A program made the position numbers and the translations under genes. From NCBI RefSeq assembly GCF_004335015.1, contig NZ_RQRU01000002.1, positions 186,001 to 250,000 of the forward strand: 64,000 bases of DNA, written 5' to 3'. Shown here one piece after another: positions 27,553 to 36,596 of this stretch. The DNA is from Psychrobacter pygoscelis (GTDB lineage Bacteria; Pseudomonadota; Gammaproteobacteria; Pseudomonadales; Moraxellaceae). The notes beneath the pieces are model-generated. The model was not told where the DNA came from, made no database searches, and was given only the letters and a program-made list of their open reading frames with translations. Every line of letters starts with the position of its first letter. Positions within the stretch are counted from its first letter, which is position 1.

Positions 27553-28902
27553 TTAAATGGCTAATTTACTTAATAGCCGTTTAAAAAACCCAGTGCGATT
27601 GGCCTTTTTGATGTCTTTATTATTGGTTGATGTCTCTTGCTCTATTGCTGAGTGCTCTGTTTGAGTCGTCGCATCGATAGCGGCAGATGACTGCAATACG
27701 CTGATGTCACTAACCCCTGACAATATCGACAATATAAAGATACGGTTTAGATGCTGATAGCGTAGCTGAGGAAATAATTCTTGCAACTCATCAATACGCC
27801 GCGGCTTCGATAAGCATGCCGACATGACAGAATTGACATAGCTCGGCACTTGACGCATGGCGCTAAAGTTGGGAATATAGTTTACTTTTAAAGCAAGATT
27901 GTGTTGCCCTGATGGCTCATCTTGCCGAATGACCTCGTCTGCTATTTGCCAAAGTAGTGTTGTTAATGCCTGCTTCTTAGCGCCTTTATCATACAGCTGC
28001 TGCAAGCGATCATAGTACTCGTCTTCAGAGAGCAAGCTTAGCTGAGGCGTATTTACTGCCGTCTGCTCATGCCTACCGACAATGGTAAAATAATCCACGA
28101 TGCGCCGACTACCAATATCACTTATTACGCTTTGCTCTGCAGGATTGATCAATAACTCGCGCCGACCAAACCCTATAGTAAAAGGCTGAGATTGAGCTAA
28201 GATCATCAAGATATTCTTGACCAACGCTGTATCATATAGGGAGTTAAAGTATTGCTTTAAGATAGGATCTAGATGGGTAGCGACTGAATTTTTGCTAATT
28301 GCGCTACTAGTGTGCCTAGGAGCAGCTGTAGCGTTTACAGCCTTGTTATACTTGGCGTTACTACTGCTAGCATTCACTTTGCTTGTTTTTATGTGTGATG
28401 CTTCTTGTCGAGTACTGTTAACTTCTGTCCTTGCTCGATCAGATCTATTGTTATATAGACTATTATTGTCTTTAGGCTCTAGTTGAGTAGGTTCGGTTGG
28501 TCGCTTAGTAACTATCTCACTTAGTTTTGTTAGGATCATCTTGGCGCTTGCAATCGAATAAGGCGCTGCTAAATACAACGTGGTCGCTTCAGGTAAAAAG
28601 TCGGCCGCTTGCCACTCTTCAAGATTGCGTCTAGATATTAAGACTACTGGTATATCACGAATAAACTGACTCAAAGGCAGCTCATGACTTGAGTCATAAC
28701 TGGGCATTCCTACCCCTTCTAGGTCAATAATAAGCGCATCTGCCTGATAACTTGCCGAAGTCAATCTTGGTAACATTAAAGTAAACTGAGAGTTAAACTG
28801 GCGCTCTATTGTATGGCATTTTATATCTGGCATATTTCTGCTGCAGAACATACTAAAAGCGGTCCCAGCCTTATCAGAAAAACCAATAAGCAATAGATTC
28901 AT
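27553..28902 (-). CDS. Receiver-like protein with C-terminal helical domain
   Basis: About 449 residues from ATG 28902 (AGGTGTGAG upstream; a GTG at 28914 is the alternative). Residues 1-125 look like a response-regulator fold (MNLLLIGFSDKAG, ALIIDLEGVGMP, PVVLISRRNLEEW). The usual acidic pocket is not complete, so it may be a pseudo-receiver. A Ser/Asn/Lys-rich linker (~140-200) follows. The C-terminal ~230 residues are mostly helical without a recognised family. It is a likely signalling partner of the GTPase downstream. Confidence 0.65.
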   Translation of the reverse strand: MNLLLIGFSDKAGTAFSMFCSRNMPDIKCHTIERQFNSQFTLMLPRLTSASYQADALIIDLEGVGMPSYDSSHELPLSQFIRDIPVVLISRRNLEEWQAADFLPEATTLYLAAPYSIASAKMILTKLSEIVTKRPTEPTQLEPKDNNSLYNNRSDRARTEVNSTRQEASHIKTSKVNASSSNAKYNKAVNATAAPRHTSSAISKNSVATHLDPILKQYFNSLYDTALVKNILMILAQSQPFTIGFGRRELLINPAEQSVISDIGSRRIVDYFTIVGRHEQTAVNTPQLSLLSEDEYYDRLQQLYDKGAKKQALTTLLWQIADEVIRQDEPSGQHNLALKVNYIPNFSAMRQVPSYVNSVMSACLSKPRRIDELQELFPQLRYQHLNRIFILSILSGVSDISVLQSSAAIDATTQTEHSAIEQETSTNNKDIKKANRTGFFKRLLSKLAI

Positions 28903-28995
28903 TATATATCTCACACCTCATTTACTCATACGCCGTACTCTATAACGACAATAGACCACGTCTTTACTTTGCTTTTATCAGTCAGCTAATGCTAA

Positions 28996-29634
28996 TTATC
29001 CGGCATTCTCGCTAGGCAGCTGCTCTAAGTATTGGCGGCAGCGTGCCCAGCGCTCATCAAATTGCCAACCATGTTTAGCCAGTCGAAACCAGACCAAGGA
29101 GAAGGCAATACGGTCGACACAAGCGATGCAGTGACTGAAGAACTCTGCTTCAATTTTCTCAATTTGTTCAGTCGCACCCTCTGTTTGCAGCTCTACTAAA
29201 ATATTACTAATGTGCGTGGCGAGCTGCCGCGCGTCATCGCTACTAGTCCTTAGTCGATGCGACGCCACATTAAAAGACGGCACTACCAGCACGCTCCAGC
29301 GTGTGGCCAGTTCACTAATGCGCTTCATATAGAGCTGTTTTTTAGTATATCTCTCAAAAGCTTGTCTAATATGTGGTGGTAAGCGCCCTGCTACTTCAGC
29401 CAATATTGAGCTGCCTTGAATGGGCATCTCATACCAACATCCGTAAAACATATCCGCGAGTGCGCCTTGTAATGGCTCATTTTCGACAAAACTCATTGCG
29501 ACCTGCACTCGCCACTTATGATACTGCAGCTCACTGGGGCGCTGTAATATTTGTCTTGAATAGTAGCGAAACTGTTGTTTTTCGCTCGATACTTTTTCGC
29601 TTGATACTGAGGTATCAAAATATAATGCCGTCAT
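28996..29634 (-). CDS. Protein of unknown function in GTPase cluster
   Basis: 212 residues, soluble, helical in character with many Arg, Gln and Trp. No motif was recognised. It lies 93 bases upstream of the receiver-like gene on the same strand. A 16-bp tandem repeat sits just before its start, in the probable promoter or leader. Confidence 0.65.
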   Translation of the reverse strand: MTALYFDTSVSSEKVSSEKQQFRYYSRQILQRPSELQYHKWRVQVAMSFVENEPLQGALADMFYGCWYEMPIQGSSILAEVAGRLPPHIRQAFERYTKKQLYMKRISELATRWSVLVVPSFNVASHRLRTSSDDARQLATHISNILVELQTEGATEQIEKIEAEFFSHCIACVDRIAFSLVWFRLAKHGWQFDERWARCRQYLEQLPSENAG

Positions 29635-29660
29635 AGCAGACGCTCTTAATGTTTGCTAAC

Positions 29661-29740
29661 TTATAAAACTCATAGGTTATAAAACTCATAGGTTATAAAA
29701 CTCATAGGTTATAAAACTCATAGGTTATAAAACTCATAGA
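29661..29740. repeat. 16-bp tandem repeat, five copies
   Basis: Unit TTATAAAACTCATAGG repeated head to tail: four perfect copies and a fifth differing in the last base. It lies 27 bases upstream of the start at 29634, between two parts of the signalling cluster. Copy number could vary by slippage and alter spacing in the promoter or leader. Confidence 0.9.
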
Positions 29741-29906
29741 AACGATAATCAGCCCTAGCTTGTGATAGTCTCTTCAATACCAGCAATAGCTATGCTGGGT
29801 GATAGATTAATGTATCAATTCTCTAATAGCAGTTTAGCCATTTAGTAACATAGCCAAACTGCCGTAGACTGTTCTGTCGCTCGCTGACTGATGCTCTAAA
29901 TCAGCT

Positions 29907-30653
29907 TTAATCTAATAAAGTTTCCATAAGATCAATCATAAACTCTGCTGACTCCTCATCCATCGCCTCAAAGCCTAATGGCATGCCTAGCTCTTTAAGG
30001 ACGTTTTGGCCTTCTTCCATATCTTGCAAAGATAAAATAACGCTTTCTAAAAGATCAGCTCGCTCTAGATCATCTTTAACTAAAATAACGTGGCAAATAT
30101 CTGCCAGATCACTTTGAATAAGTAGGGTCAACTGCGATTTGGTGAGTTTGGATAAGCTGTCAAACACCTCAGCTAAAAAGAAACCAATATCAGCGCCACC
30201 TTGGATAAGCTGCCTAGCTGCCGCTTGGTAAGTCTCAGTAATCTCAAAGTTAAGGTCAGGCTCTTCGAGATCTACGGCCTCCAATAAGCGCAGCCCTATC
30301 AATTTGACATCCCTATTATTAGCCATCGCTACTTTACTACCAGCCTTTATGTCCTCTAAGCTTTGGATAGCACCTTTTGCCGATGAGGCAATGACCATCT
30401 CATCTGACTTACCAATAGGCCGAGCAATAGCACGGTACCCTTGTTTACGAATTAATTTCGCCGCATCAAAGGGATTGGCATAGATTAGGTCGATATCTTG
30501 CTCTGCTAGTAGCGCCTCTTGCTCTGCGTGTGATGACGGGGTAAGCAAATGGACGCCTGCCTCTGTCTGTCTTTGCAATAGCGTATTGAACATGTGCCAA
30601 CCAGCAAAGCGTTCAGGAGAGAAGTCAGGGGCGATTAAAAAATTGTATGTCAT
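29907..30653 (-). CDS. PhnD-like phosphate/phosphonate-type binding protein, no signal peptide
   Basis: 248 residues of the periplasmic-binding-protein fold (MTYNFLIAPDFSPERFAGW, DIDLIYANPFDAAKLI, GSKVAMANNRDVKLIG, QGGADIGFFLAEVF). Family members are usually exported lipoproteins or periplasmic. Here the domain begins at residue 2 with no leader, so it should be cytoplasmic. It starts two bases after the PAS gene stop and is almost certainly co-translated with it. It probably senses a small anion or metabolite for the pathway rather than serving transport, as no ABC permease or ATPase is nearby. Confidence 0.8.
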   Translation of the reverse strand: MTYNFLIAPDFSPERFAGWHMFNTLLQRQTEAGVHLLTPSSHAEQEALLAEQDIDLIYANPFDAAKLIRKQGYRAIARPIGKSDEMVIASSAKGAIQSLEDIKAGSKVAMANNRDVKLIGLRLLEAVDLEEPDLNFEITETYQAAARQLIQGGADIGFFLAEVFDSLSKLTKSQLTLLIQSDLADICHVILVKDDLERADLLESVILSLQDMEEGQNVLKELGMPLGFEAMDEESAEFMIDLMETLLD

Positions 30654-30655
30654 GA

Positions 30656-31198
30656 TTACTGACCCTCCTTAGTTTCTTGAGCCCGCATTTCAGCATACAT
30701 CGCAGCTGCCTCATCGATTTTTAGGCGTGATGGTTTGCGGCGTACCGAAGTATAGCCAACGACCTCACCTCGACGAACATTAGGCACAGCCGTCGCATAG
30801 ACCCAATAGTGGGTGCCATCTTTACACAGGTTTTTGACGTACCCGTGCCACTTGTTACCCGCTTTCAAAGTGCTCCAAAGATCAGCGTAGACAGCAGCAG
30901 GAATATCCGGATGACGTAGAATATGGTGAGGGCTACCAATTAACTCATCTCGCTCATAGCCGCTGATCTCGATAAATGCATCATTGGCATGGGTCAAAAT
31001 ACCATTTAGGTCAGTTCGCGAGACGATAAGCTTGCCATCGGGATAAGGTCGCTCTTCGTCTTTGTCATACACGGTTCGAGTCGTACCATCATAGAATTTA
31101 AGCTGATACTCAGTTGCTGTATCGTCAGGTTTAGGCATGTCTGGCAGTTGGTTACCCAAAATAACCTCCTCTTTATTATCATCATTAACAGATTTCAC
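30656..31198 (-). CDS. PAS-domain signalling protein (Aer-like)
   Basis: 180 residues with one PAS domain (residues ~60-160): DLNGILTHANDAFIEISGY, LRHPDIPAAVYADLW, WHGYVKNLCKDGTHYWVYA. The HPDMP-like and W-x-G-x-V-K-N features match Aer-type FAD-binding PAS domains, so redox or oxygen sensing is plausible. It lacks any output or membrane domain and must act through a partner. The next gene starts two bases after its stop. Confidence 0.85.
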   Translation of the reverse strand: MKSVNDDNKEEVILGNQLPDMPKPDDTATEYQLKFYDGTTRTVYDKDEERPYPDGKLIVSRTDLNGILTHANDAFIEISGYERDELIGSPHHILRHPDIPAAVYADLWSTLKAGNKWHGYVKNLCKDGTHYWVYATAVPNVRRGEVVGYTSVRRKPSRLKIDEAAAMYAEMRAQETKEGQ

Positions 31199-31388
31199 CC
31201 TTAAATGTATGATACCTACTTATTATCATACTGCTTTTGGCGAGTCTGTATTTTTATTGAAGCCAGCGTATTAAAGCTGAAGTTTTGAAGCCGATGTATT
31301 AAAGCCATTGATCTTAATCGTTAAACTAAACACTCTAGGGTCAAGGCATATATTCTGACTCTTGTTCCACCTTTAACCATAATCTTGG

Positions 31389-31751
31389 CTAGAGTAACTT
31401 TGATAACGCTTCAGAGGCGCGTTTAATATCTAAGAAAATCAATCCTAGCTTGGCATTGGCTTTTGCCATCACCGTTAATACTGCTTCTTCGCCAGCCGAG
31501 GTCATAATGACATAGCCCTTTTCACCTTGAACCATAACTCGATCGATACTTCCTCGTGCCAACTCTCGACCAGCTCTATCACCTAAAGATAATAAAGCGG
31601 CGGACATCGCACCCACCCGATCCTCGTCAATACCAGCCGGTAATGCAGAAGCAATCATCAATCCATCAGTCGAGATTAAGGCTGAAGCCTCTACATCCGC
31701 TGAAGACCCATTTAAATCGTCTAAAGTTTGTTGAAACATATCGGTGCGCAT
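31389..31751 (-). CDS. Roadblock/LC7-domain protein
   Basis: 120 residues forming one roadblock/LC7 domain (VEASALISTDGLMIASALP, MSAALLSLGDRAGRELARG, GYVIMTSAGEEAVLTVMA). Such proteins (MglB, CvnB) regulate Ras-like GTPases, often as dimers with GAP activity. It is the first gene of the minus-strand cluster that ends with a GTPase, so it is the expected partner of the protein at 26837. Confidence 0.9.
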   Translation of the reverse strand: MRTDMFQQTLDDLNGSSADVEASALISTDGLMIASALPAGIDEDRVGAMSAALLSLGDRAGRELARGSIDRVMVQGEKGYVIMTSAGEEAVLTVMAKANAKLGLIFLDIKRASEALSKLL

Positions 31752-32829
31752 GTCTCATCTCCATATAGGGTGAACAGAATATAAAAAGATTATTAAAAAA
31801 CCAACTGTCACTTTAGAGCTCTAATACTACTTTTGGGGTATCAAGATAACCTGCCGTAGAATATACGAATTAATCCACAAAATAAATAAGGAATTCGAAT
31901 TAATTGCAATTTTTTTACGAAATAAATCTCTTTAAATTGCTAAACCTATGCTGAATTCTTATTCTTTTAAGAGAATATCTTGGACAAAGTTGGTTTTTTT
32001 ATCACTACTTATAGGTTGAAAGAACTTCTCAACAGATAAAACACCTGTTTTATCTTCTAAGTAATCAATTTCGTAATTTACTAGATTTTTGCAGAAGAAT
32101 AAACCTTTAATATATTTATTTATACCGTCTATTCTTAATATTATTAGTATAGTTTATAATAACATACATATTATATTAATAATTATGTTTACTAATTCAT
32201 GCGTGACTTTATATAATTATGATCTATTATTTTAACTGGCTAAACTTGACTTAAATATCAACCTTGTGAATATTTAATTAGACAAACAAGCCAACCAGTA
32301 TAGTCATCAATAGTTTTTATCAGTGTAAAACTATAGTAGGCATGATTATCGTTTATTAATTAAACTTTAAAATATTTGATAGCTCATCTTGTCATAGTTA
32401 ATATCATCATTCAGTATTAGTTGTGATGATTAGACTTTTGTAACCTACTATAGTCCTTGCGACTGATAAGCATATAACCCTTATTGATAACAAAAGTACT
32501 GATTATGTAGCTTTCGACGGCCTTGCTTTTCGTAACTTCTTAAATATTACACTGCTTGGTTAACATCCTCCTTTTGTATCGTAGTTAATTCTTTATAACA
32601 ACCATACAACGTACTGGCGTGGATTTTTTGTAGCATCTATCAGCATGCTTGCAGCAAGCTAGAATAATTGATACCAGTATCGCGCCTGAACTTATTTGTA
32701 TCTGCTTTATTTTCGATTAAGTCTAAACTAAGCTCTTATCATCACCTGTGTCATGATTGGGTAAATTTACTATACTCACCCAATAGTGGCTCTTATAATA
32801 GTTAGCAACTATCATAACTAGAGCGAATT
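31752..32829. other. Long AT-rich intergenic region
   Basis: 1078 very AT-rich bases between divergently transcribed roadblock and aldo/keto reductase genes. Apart from a possible gene remnant on the minus strand (31959-32153), no gene, RNA or repeat was recognised. Confidence 0.4.
31959..32153 (-). pseudogene. Possible 3' remnant of a gene
   Basis: An open stretch of 64 codons without ATG/GTG/TTG start. It translates to protein-like sequence (GINKYIKGLFFCKNLVNYEI, then DYLEDKTGVLSVEKFF) before TAA 31959. The charged, aromatic character is unlike random AT-rich DNA and a stop lies just upstream. It may be the C-terminal end of a lost gene. Weak call. Confidence 0.3.
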
Positions 32830-33870
32830 ATGAAATATAATCAACTGCCCCAACTTGGGGACAAGGTATCTAAAATCTGTCTTGGTACGATGACTTGGGG
32901 CCAGCAGAACTCTGAGACCGAAGCGCATGAACAGATGGACTTTGCTTTATCAGAGGGTGTTAACTTTTGGGATACTGCCGAGATGTACCCTTCACCGCCG
33001 GATGAGGACAAGCAAGGGGATACTGAGCGCTTTATAGGCAGCTGGCTGGCATCGAGAGGTCGCCGTGATGAGATAGTACTGGCCAGTAAGATATCGCCCA
33101 TGAGCTTCTTACGCAGTGGCAATACTCGCTTTAACGCCAAACACATTAGTGAAGCAATAGATGGTAATTTACAGCGGCTTCAGACTGACTATATTGATAT
33201 CTACCAGTTGCACTGGCCAGAACGTCAGACCAACTACTTTAGCACTCGGGGCTATACAGAAGAGATGGCGGAGCAAGATTTAAGCGATCTTACGCCGTTT
33301 TTGGAGACCATAGAAGCCTTGAACAATGAGATAAAAAAAGGTCGAATTCGCGCGTACGGTTTATCCAATGATACCCCTTGGGGGCTGATGCGTTATCTAT
33401 GGGAGGCGGATAAAAATAATCTACCCGCCCCTATTACCGTGCAAAATCCTTATAGTTTACTCAATCGATTGTATGAAGTGGGGTTGGCTGAAATCTCACA
33501 TCGAGAGAATGTCGGTCTGCTTGCTTACTCGCCATTGGGATTTGGTGTGTTATCAGGTAAATACCTCGGTGGTAAGCGCCCTGAAGGAGCAAGACTTACC
33601 AAATATGATCGCTTTGAGCGATATACTAATGATCAGGCCAAATGGGCCACTGAACAATATGCTAAAATTGCTAGCGACGCAGGACTGGATATGGCACAGA
33701 TGGCATTAGCATTCGTAAACTCTCGTCATTTTGTGACCGCCAATATCATTGGGGCAACCTCCATTCAGCAGCTTAAATCCAACATCGATAGTATTAATTT
33801 AACCCTAAGTAAAGATGTGTTAGCAGCTATTGATGAGGTTCACGCAAAGCAACCCAACCCTTCTCCTTAA
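32830..33870 (+). CDS. tas: Aldo/keto reductase, Tas/YajO type
   Basis: NADPH-dependent aldo/keto reductase of 346 residues, cytoplasmic. Catalytic tetrad: Asp/Tyr in NFWDTAEMYP, Lys in VLASKISPM and His in IYQLHWPER. The insertion and signature around MTWGQQNSE and ERQTNYFSTRGY match the Tas subfamily. The physiological substrate is unknown. Single gene followed by a hairpin terminator. Confidence 0.9.
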   Translation: MKYNQLPQLGDKVSKICLGTMTWGQQNSETEAHEQMDFALSEGVNFWDTAEMYPSPPDEDKQGDTERFIGSWLASRGRRDEIVLASKISPMSFLRSGNTRFNAKHISEAIDGNLQRLQTDYIDIYQLHWPERQTNYFSTRGYTEEMAEQDLSDLTPFLETIEALNNEIKKGRIRAYGLSNDTPWGLMRYLWEADKNNLPAPITVQNPYSLLNRLYEVGLAEISHRENVGLLAYSPLGFGVLSGKYLGGKRPEGARLTKYDRFERYTNDQAKWATEQYAKIASDAGLDMAQMALAFVNSRHFVTANIIGATSIQQLKSNIDSINLTLSKDVLAAIDEVHAKQPNPSP

Positions 33871-33913
33871 CCTAAAAAACTAGCCGTCAAAGCTAGGACC
33901 CAAAAATAGAACC

Positions 33914-33948
33914 AAAAAAGTGGGCACTCATCTGAGCGCCCGCTTTTT
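33914..33948. terminator. Bidirectional hairpin terminator
   Basis: AAAAAAGTGGGCACTC pairs with GAGCGCCCGCTTTTT around ATCT, with one A/C mismatch. A-run on the left and T-run on the right let it serve the + strand tas gene and the convergent acyltransferase gene. Confidence 0.8.
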
Positions 33949-34016
33949 AGTTTAAGTCATTCATCTATAGGCCTTTAGCCTACTCTTTTATCAAACTCGT
34001 TTTAACTAACCACCTT

Positions 34017-34868
34017 TTATGCCGGCTGCTTTAATCTTTGCTCAGCAGTTGAGCTAGTAGGACTGGGCACACCTTCAGACTCTGATTTTAATACTCGGCT
34101 ATGCAGAGTTTTAAGCCCCTCTTGCATCCGCTCCTGTAGCTCCTTAGTAAGGGCTGCTTTGGTCTTTCCACTGGTAGCTAGCGGTTCTAGAGGTAGGACA
34201 TAGGCGGTGACTGCTGAGCTATCCATAATCTGCAGCAAGCTTTCTTTCATGGTCAAGCCGCCAAAATATGGGACTTTATCATCAAGCTCGCCATCACTAT
34301 TGACATAACACAGGACGATAGGTTGAACTGGCTTGCCAGCATCAATAGCTGATTGTAATAGCTTGCCATGAATCTTTTTGATACGTGTGCCGTCAGTGGT
34401 AGTACCTTCTGGATAAAATAAAATGGAATAGCCTTTTTGCAAAAAGGTCGTCATCTGCTGCGCGACCGAGTCAGCATCCCCTGAACCGCGCTTGATAAAT
34501 AGCGTACCTGCAGCCTTAGCCAAACGGCCAAAGATAGGCATGTCAGCGACTTCTGCTTTCGATAAAAAGAATGCTGGACTCACGCTACCTATCACTGGGA
34601 TATCCATCCAAGAGATATGATTTGATGCCCAAAGTGCATGCGTTTGCGGCACAGGCTCAACTTCTACGATATTGACACCGAATGACCCTGCCATCTTACC
34701 GCAAAAGGCCTGAATATATTTCGGTAGAATCTCACGAGGGGGTTCTTGCCAAGCGCCAATCTTAGAGGCAGCGCGGTAACCACCTGCCATAGTCCGCATC
34801 ATACCACTGACTTTCTTACCACGATTGAGCTGTTTTGCGAGTGCTAGTTTTCTCATTGCCTTACCCAT
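34017..34868 (-). CDS. olsA: Lyso-ornithine lipid O-acyltransferase (OlsA-like, PlsC family)
   Basis: Membrane-associated acyltransferase of 283 residues, PlsC family. Catalytic HX4D motif in ASNHISWMDIP (~95), acyl-acceptor motif FYPEGTTTDG (~148) and IKRGSGDAD. The neighbouring OlsB homologue at 35193 on the same strand makes the second step of ornithine-lipid synthesis the likely role. A general 1-acylglycerol-3-phosphate acyltransferase (PlsC) cannot be excluded. 324 bases separate it from olsB. Confidence 0.8.
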   Translation of the reverse strand: MGKAMRKLALAKQLNRGKKVSGMMRTMAGGYRAASKIGAWQEPPREILPKYIQAFCGKMAGSFGVNIVEVEPVPQTHALWASNHISWMDIPVIGSVSPAFFLSKAEVADMPIFGRLAKAAGTLFIKRGSGDADSVAQQMTTFLQKGYSILFYPEGTTTDGTRIKKIHGKLLQSAIDAGKPVQPIVLCYVNSDGELDDKVPYFGGLTMKESLLQIMDSSAVTAYVLPLEPLATSGKTKAALTKELQERMQEGLKTLHSRVLKSESEGVPSPTSSTAEQRLKQPA

Positions 34869-35192
34869 AATGTTCCCTTGTCCACTGTCCTGCCGATTAT
34901 AGTGCTATCAATTAAACTCTTACCAATGGTATTGTCGATACTGCTATTAATGACCCTAACGATTAGGGCAAAGTCGTCTCAAGATTGCAGACTACTCATT
35001 ACACTGGCAACGACAGCCATTAAACTTACCTATTTTTATAATTTATGTCAGATACCAAATGTAAAAGATGATTAGTATAACAAAACTTTAATCCCAGTGA
35101 CGATTCGTTCACTGAGACATAGATATTGCGATAGGATTAAAGATAGCTTAATAACAAGTGCATGATAACAGTCAGCGATATTTTGCGAGCGC
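34869..35192. other. Intergenic region between olsB and olsA
   Basis: 324 bases between two minus-strand genes of the same pathway. No terminator or gene was recognised, so the genes may be co-transcribed or olsA may have its own promoter here. Confidence 0.35.
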
Positions 35193-36131
35193 TTATAAGA
35201 GATGCTGATAGCGCGGATTGACTTGCTCAAAGGGTAGCCAGACCAATACATCAGCGCAGTGGAAGTCCAGATCAAAGCAGGCTTGCTCAGAGACACTAGC
35301 GCCCATCTTCAGATAGGTGCTCAGTAGCGGCGGAATGGCGATATCAGTGCTCAGTAGTGTGGCGGGTAAGCGGTATTTGGGTTTAATAGTTAGCTTAGGG
35401 GCGCGATCAAGCTGGCGAAGCCAACCATCAACATCTCCCGCCCCAATCGGGATTGAGCAGCACCCCATAAAGGCATTAACTTTTAAATATTTGGCGATAT
35501 GAGTAATAGCCTGCCACAATTGACGCAATACTTTACCATTTCGATATTCAGGATGAATACAAGTACGGCCCACCTCTAAGATTTGGTAGGGATAATGCTT
35601 GAGTAAGGGGCTTAGATAAAATTCATTTTCACTATAAAACCTGCCCAGCAAGGCCGCACGCTGACTGTCTAACACTCTCGCCGTGGCTATGACCTTACCT
35701 TTATCCTGCAAGATAATATGCAGGCATGCTTCATCATATTCATCACTATCTAGATCACCTTCGAAGACAGCACCAAAGCTGCTAGTGAAGCAATGGGTTC
35801 TGAGTCTTTTGGCTTCATGTAATAACTGACTACCATCCCATCTAAGCGCTGAGAAAGCCTGATCCATACTGACGGGGGCGGTTGCACTGGCCAAATTGGG
35901 CGAAGTCAATAACAGCTCTTGTGAGCGCCTTAATAAATCCTCACTCCTGTCTTTAACACTGTCCCTATGCGCTACCTCATTGTCACTTGACGGGACTAAG
36001 ATCGCTTCCGTTTGCCCATCGACATATCGACAGACCATACCATGCGGCAACAACAGCGACTTTGGGCTATGACGATCATTAAAGGAGTGGCTTGCCGACT
36101 GGTGTGATAATTGAGCTATAATCTCTACCAT
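35193..36131 (-). CDS. olsB: Ornithine N-acyltransferase (OlsB-like)
   Basis: GNAT-fold acyltransferase of 312 residues. In the OlsB family it transfers a 3-hydroxyacyl chain from acyl-ACP to the amino group of ornithine, giving lyso-ornithine lipid. Visible landmarks: LRTHCFTSSFGAVFEGDLDSD, EYDEACLHI, YQILEVGRTCIHPEYRNG and FMGCCSIPI. About 95 residues before the family core form a polar N-terminal extension. Together with the acyltransferase at 34017 it would make ornithine lipid, a phosphorus-free membrane lipid. Confidence 0.82.
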   Translation of the reverse strand: MVEIIAQLSHQSASHSFNDRHSPKSLLLPHGMVCRYVDGQTEAILVPSSDNEVAHRDSVKDRSEDLLRRSQELLLTSPNLASATAPVSMDQAFSALRWDGSQLLHEAKRLRTHCFTSSFGAVFEGDLDSDEYDEACLHIILQDKGKVIATARVLDSQRAALLGRFYSENEFYLSPLLKHYPYQILEVGRTCIHPEYRNGKVLRQLWQAITHIAKYLKVNAFMGCCSIPIGAGDVDGWLRQLDRAPKLTIKPKYRLPATLLSTDIAIPPLLSTYLKMGASVSEQACFDLDFHCADVLVWLPFEQVNPRYQHLL

Positions 36132-36596
36132 ATGCCTGCTCTTGGGATTAGTGAATATAGCAAAAGTATGAAAAACTCGTATGTCTATCAGATGACAATT
36201 CGATAGAAAACTGATGACATGCGCCCTCTAAGTTGTATCTAAATATGACTATATACTTATTGCAGCTTAGTCTAAGAGCAAGATTTGCCGAGACTCTAAG
36301 CATAAAGAGGACCGTTATTATTTTCATTTCTTAATTATTTAATTCTTTGATTATTCTAAAGATTATTCGCCAAGTATTTAATATTTTAGCTTTGCCCCCA
36401 TAGTAACAGGGTACTGACAATAAAATACCATCTATTGTCTATAGTCATTAATACCCTTATTCTCTAGTAATTATTCGTTCTTACAGTCAAACTACAAGCT
36501 CCCACATTACCTTTATATTTACTTTTTACCTCTTATACTTTTAACTACATTAAGTCTTAAGCACATTCAACTTTTAACTTACACAGGTGACATTCA
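36132..36596. other. Divergent intergenic region
   Basis: 465 AT-rich bases between olsB and hflX. They should contain both promoters; no specific site, repeat or small gene was recognised. Confidence 0.35.
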
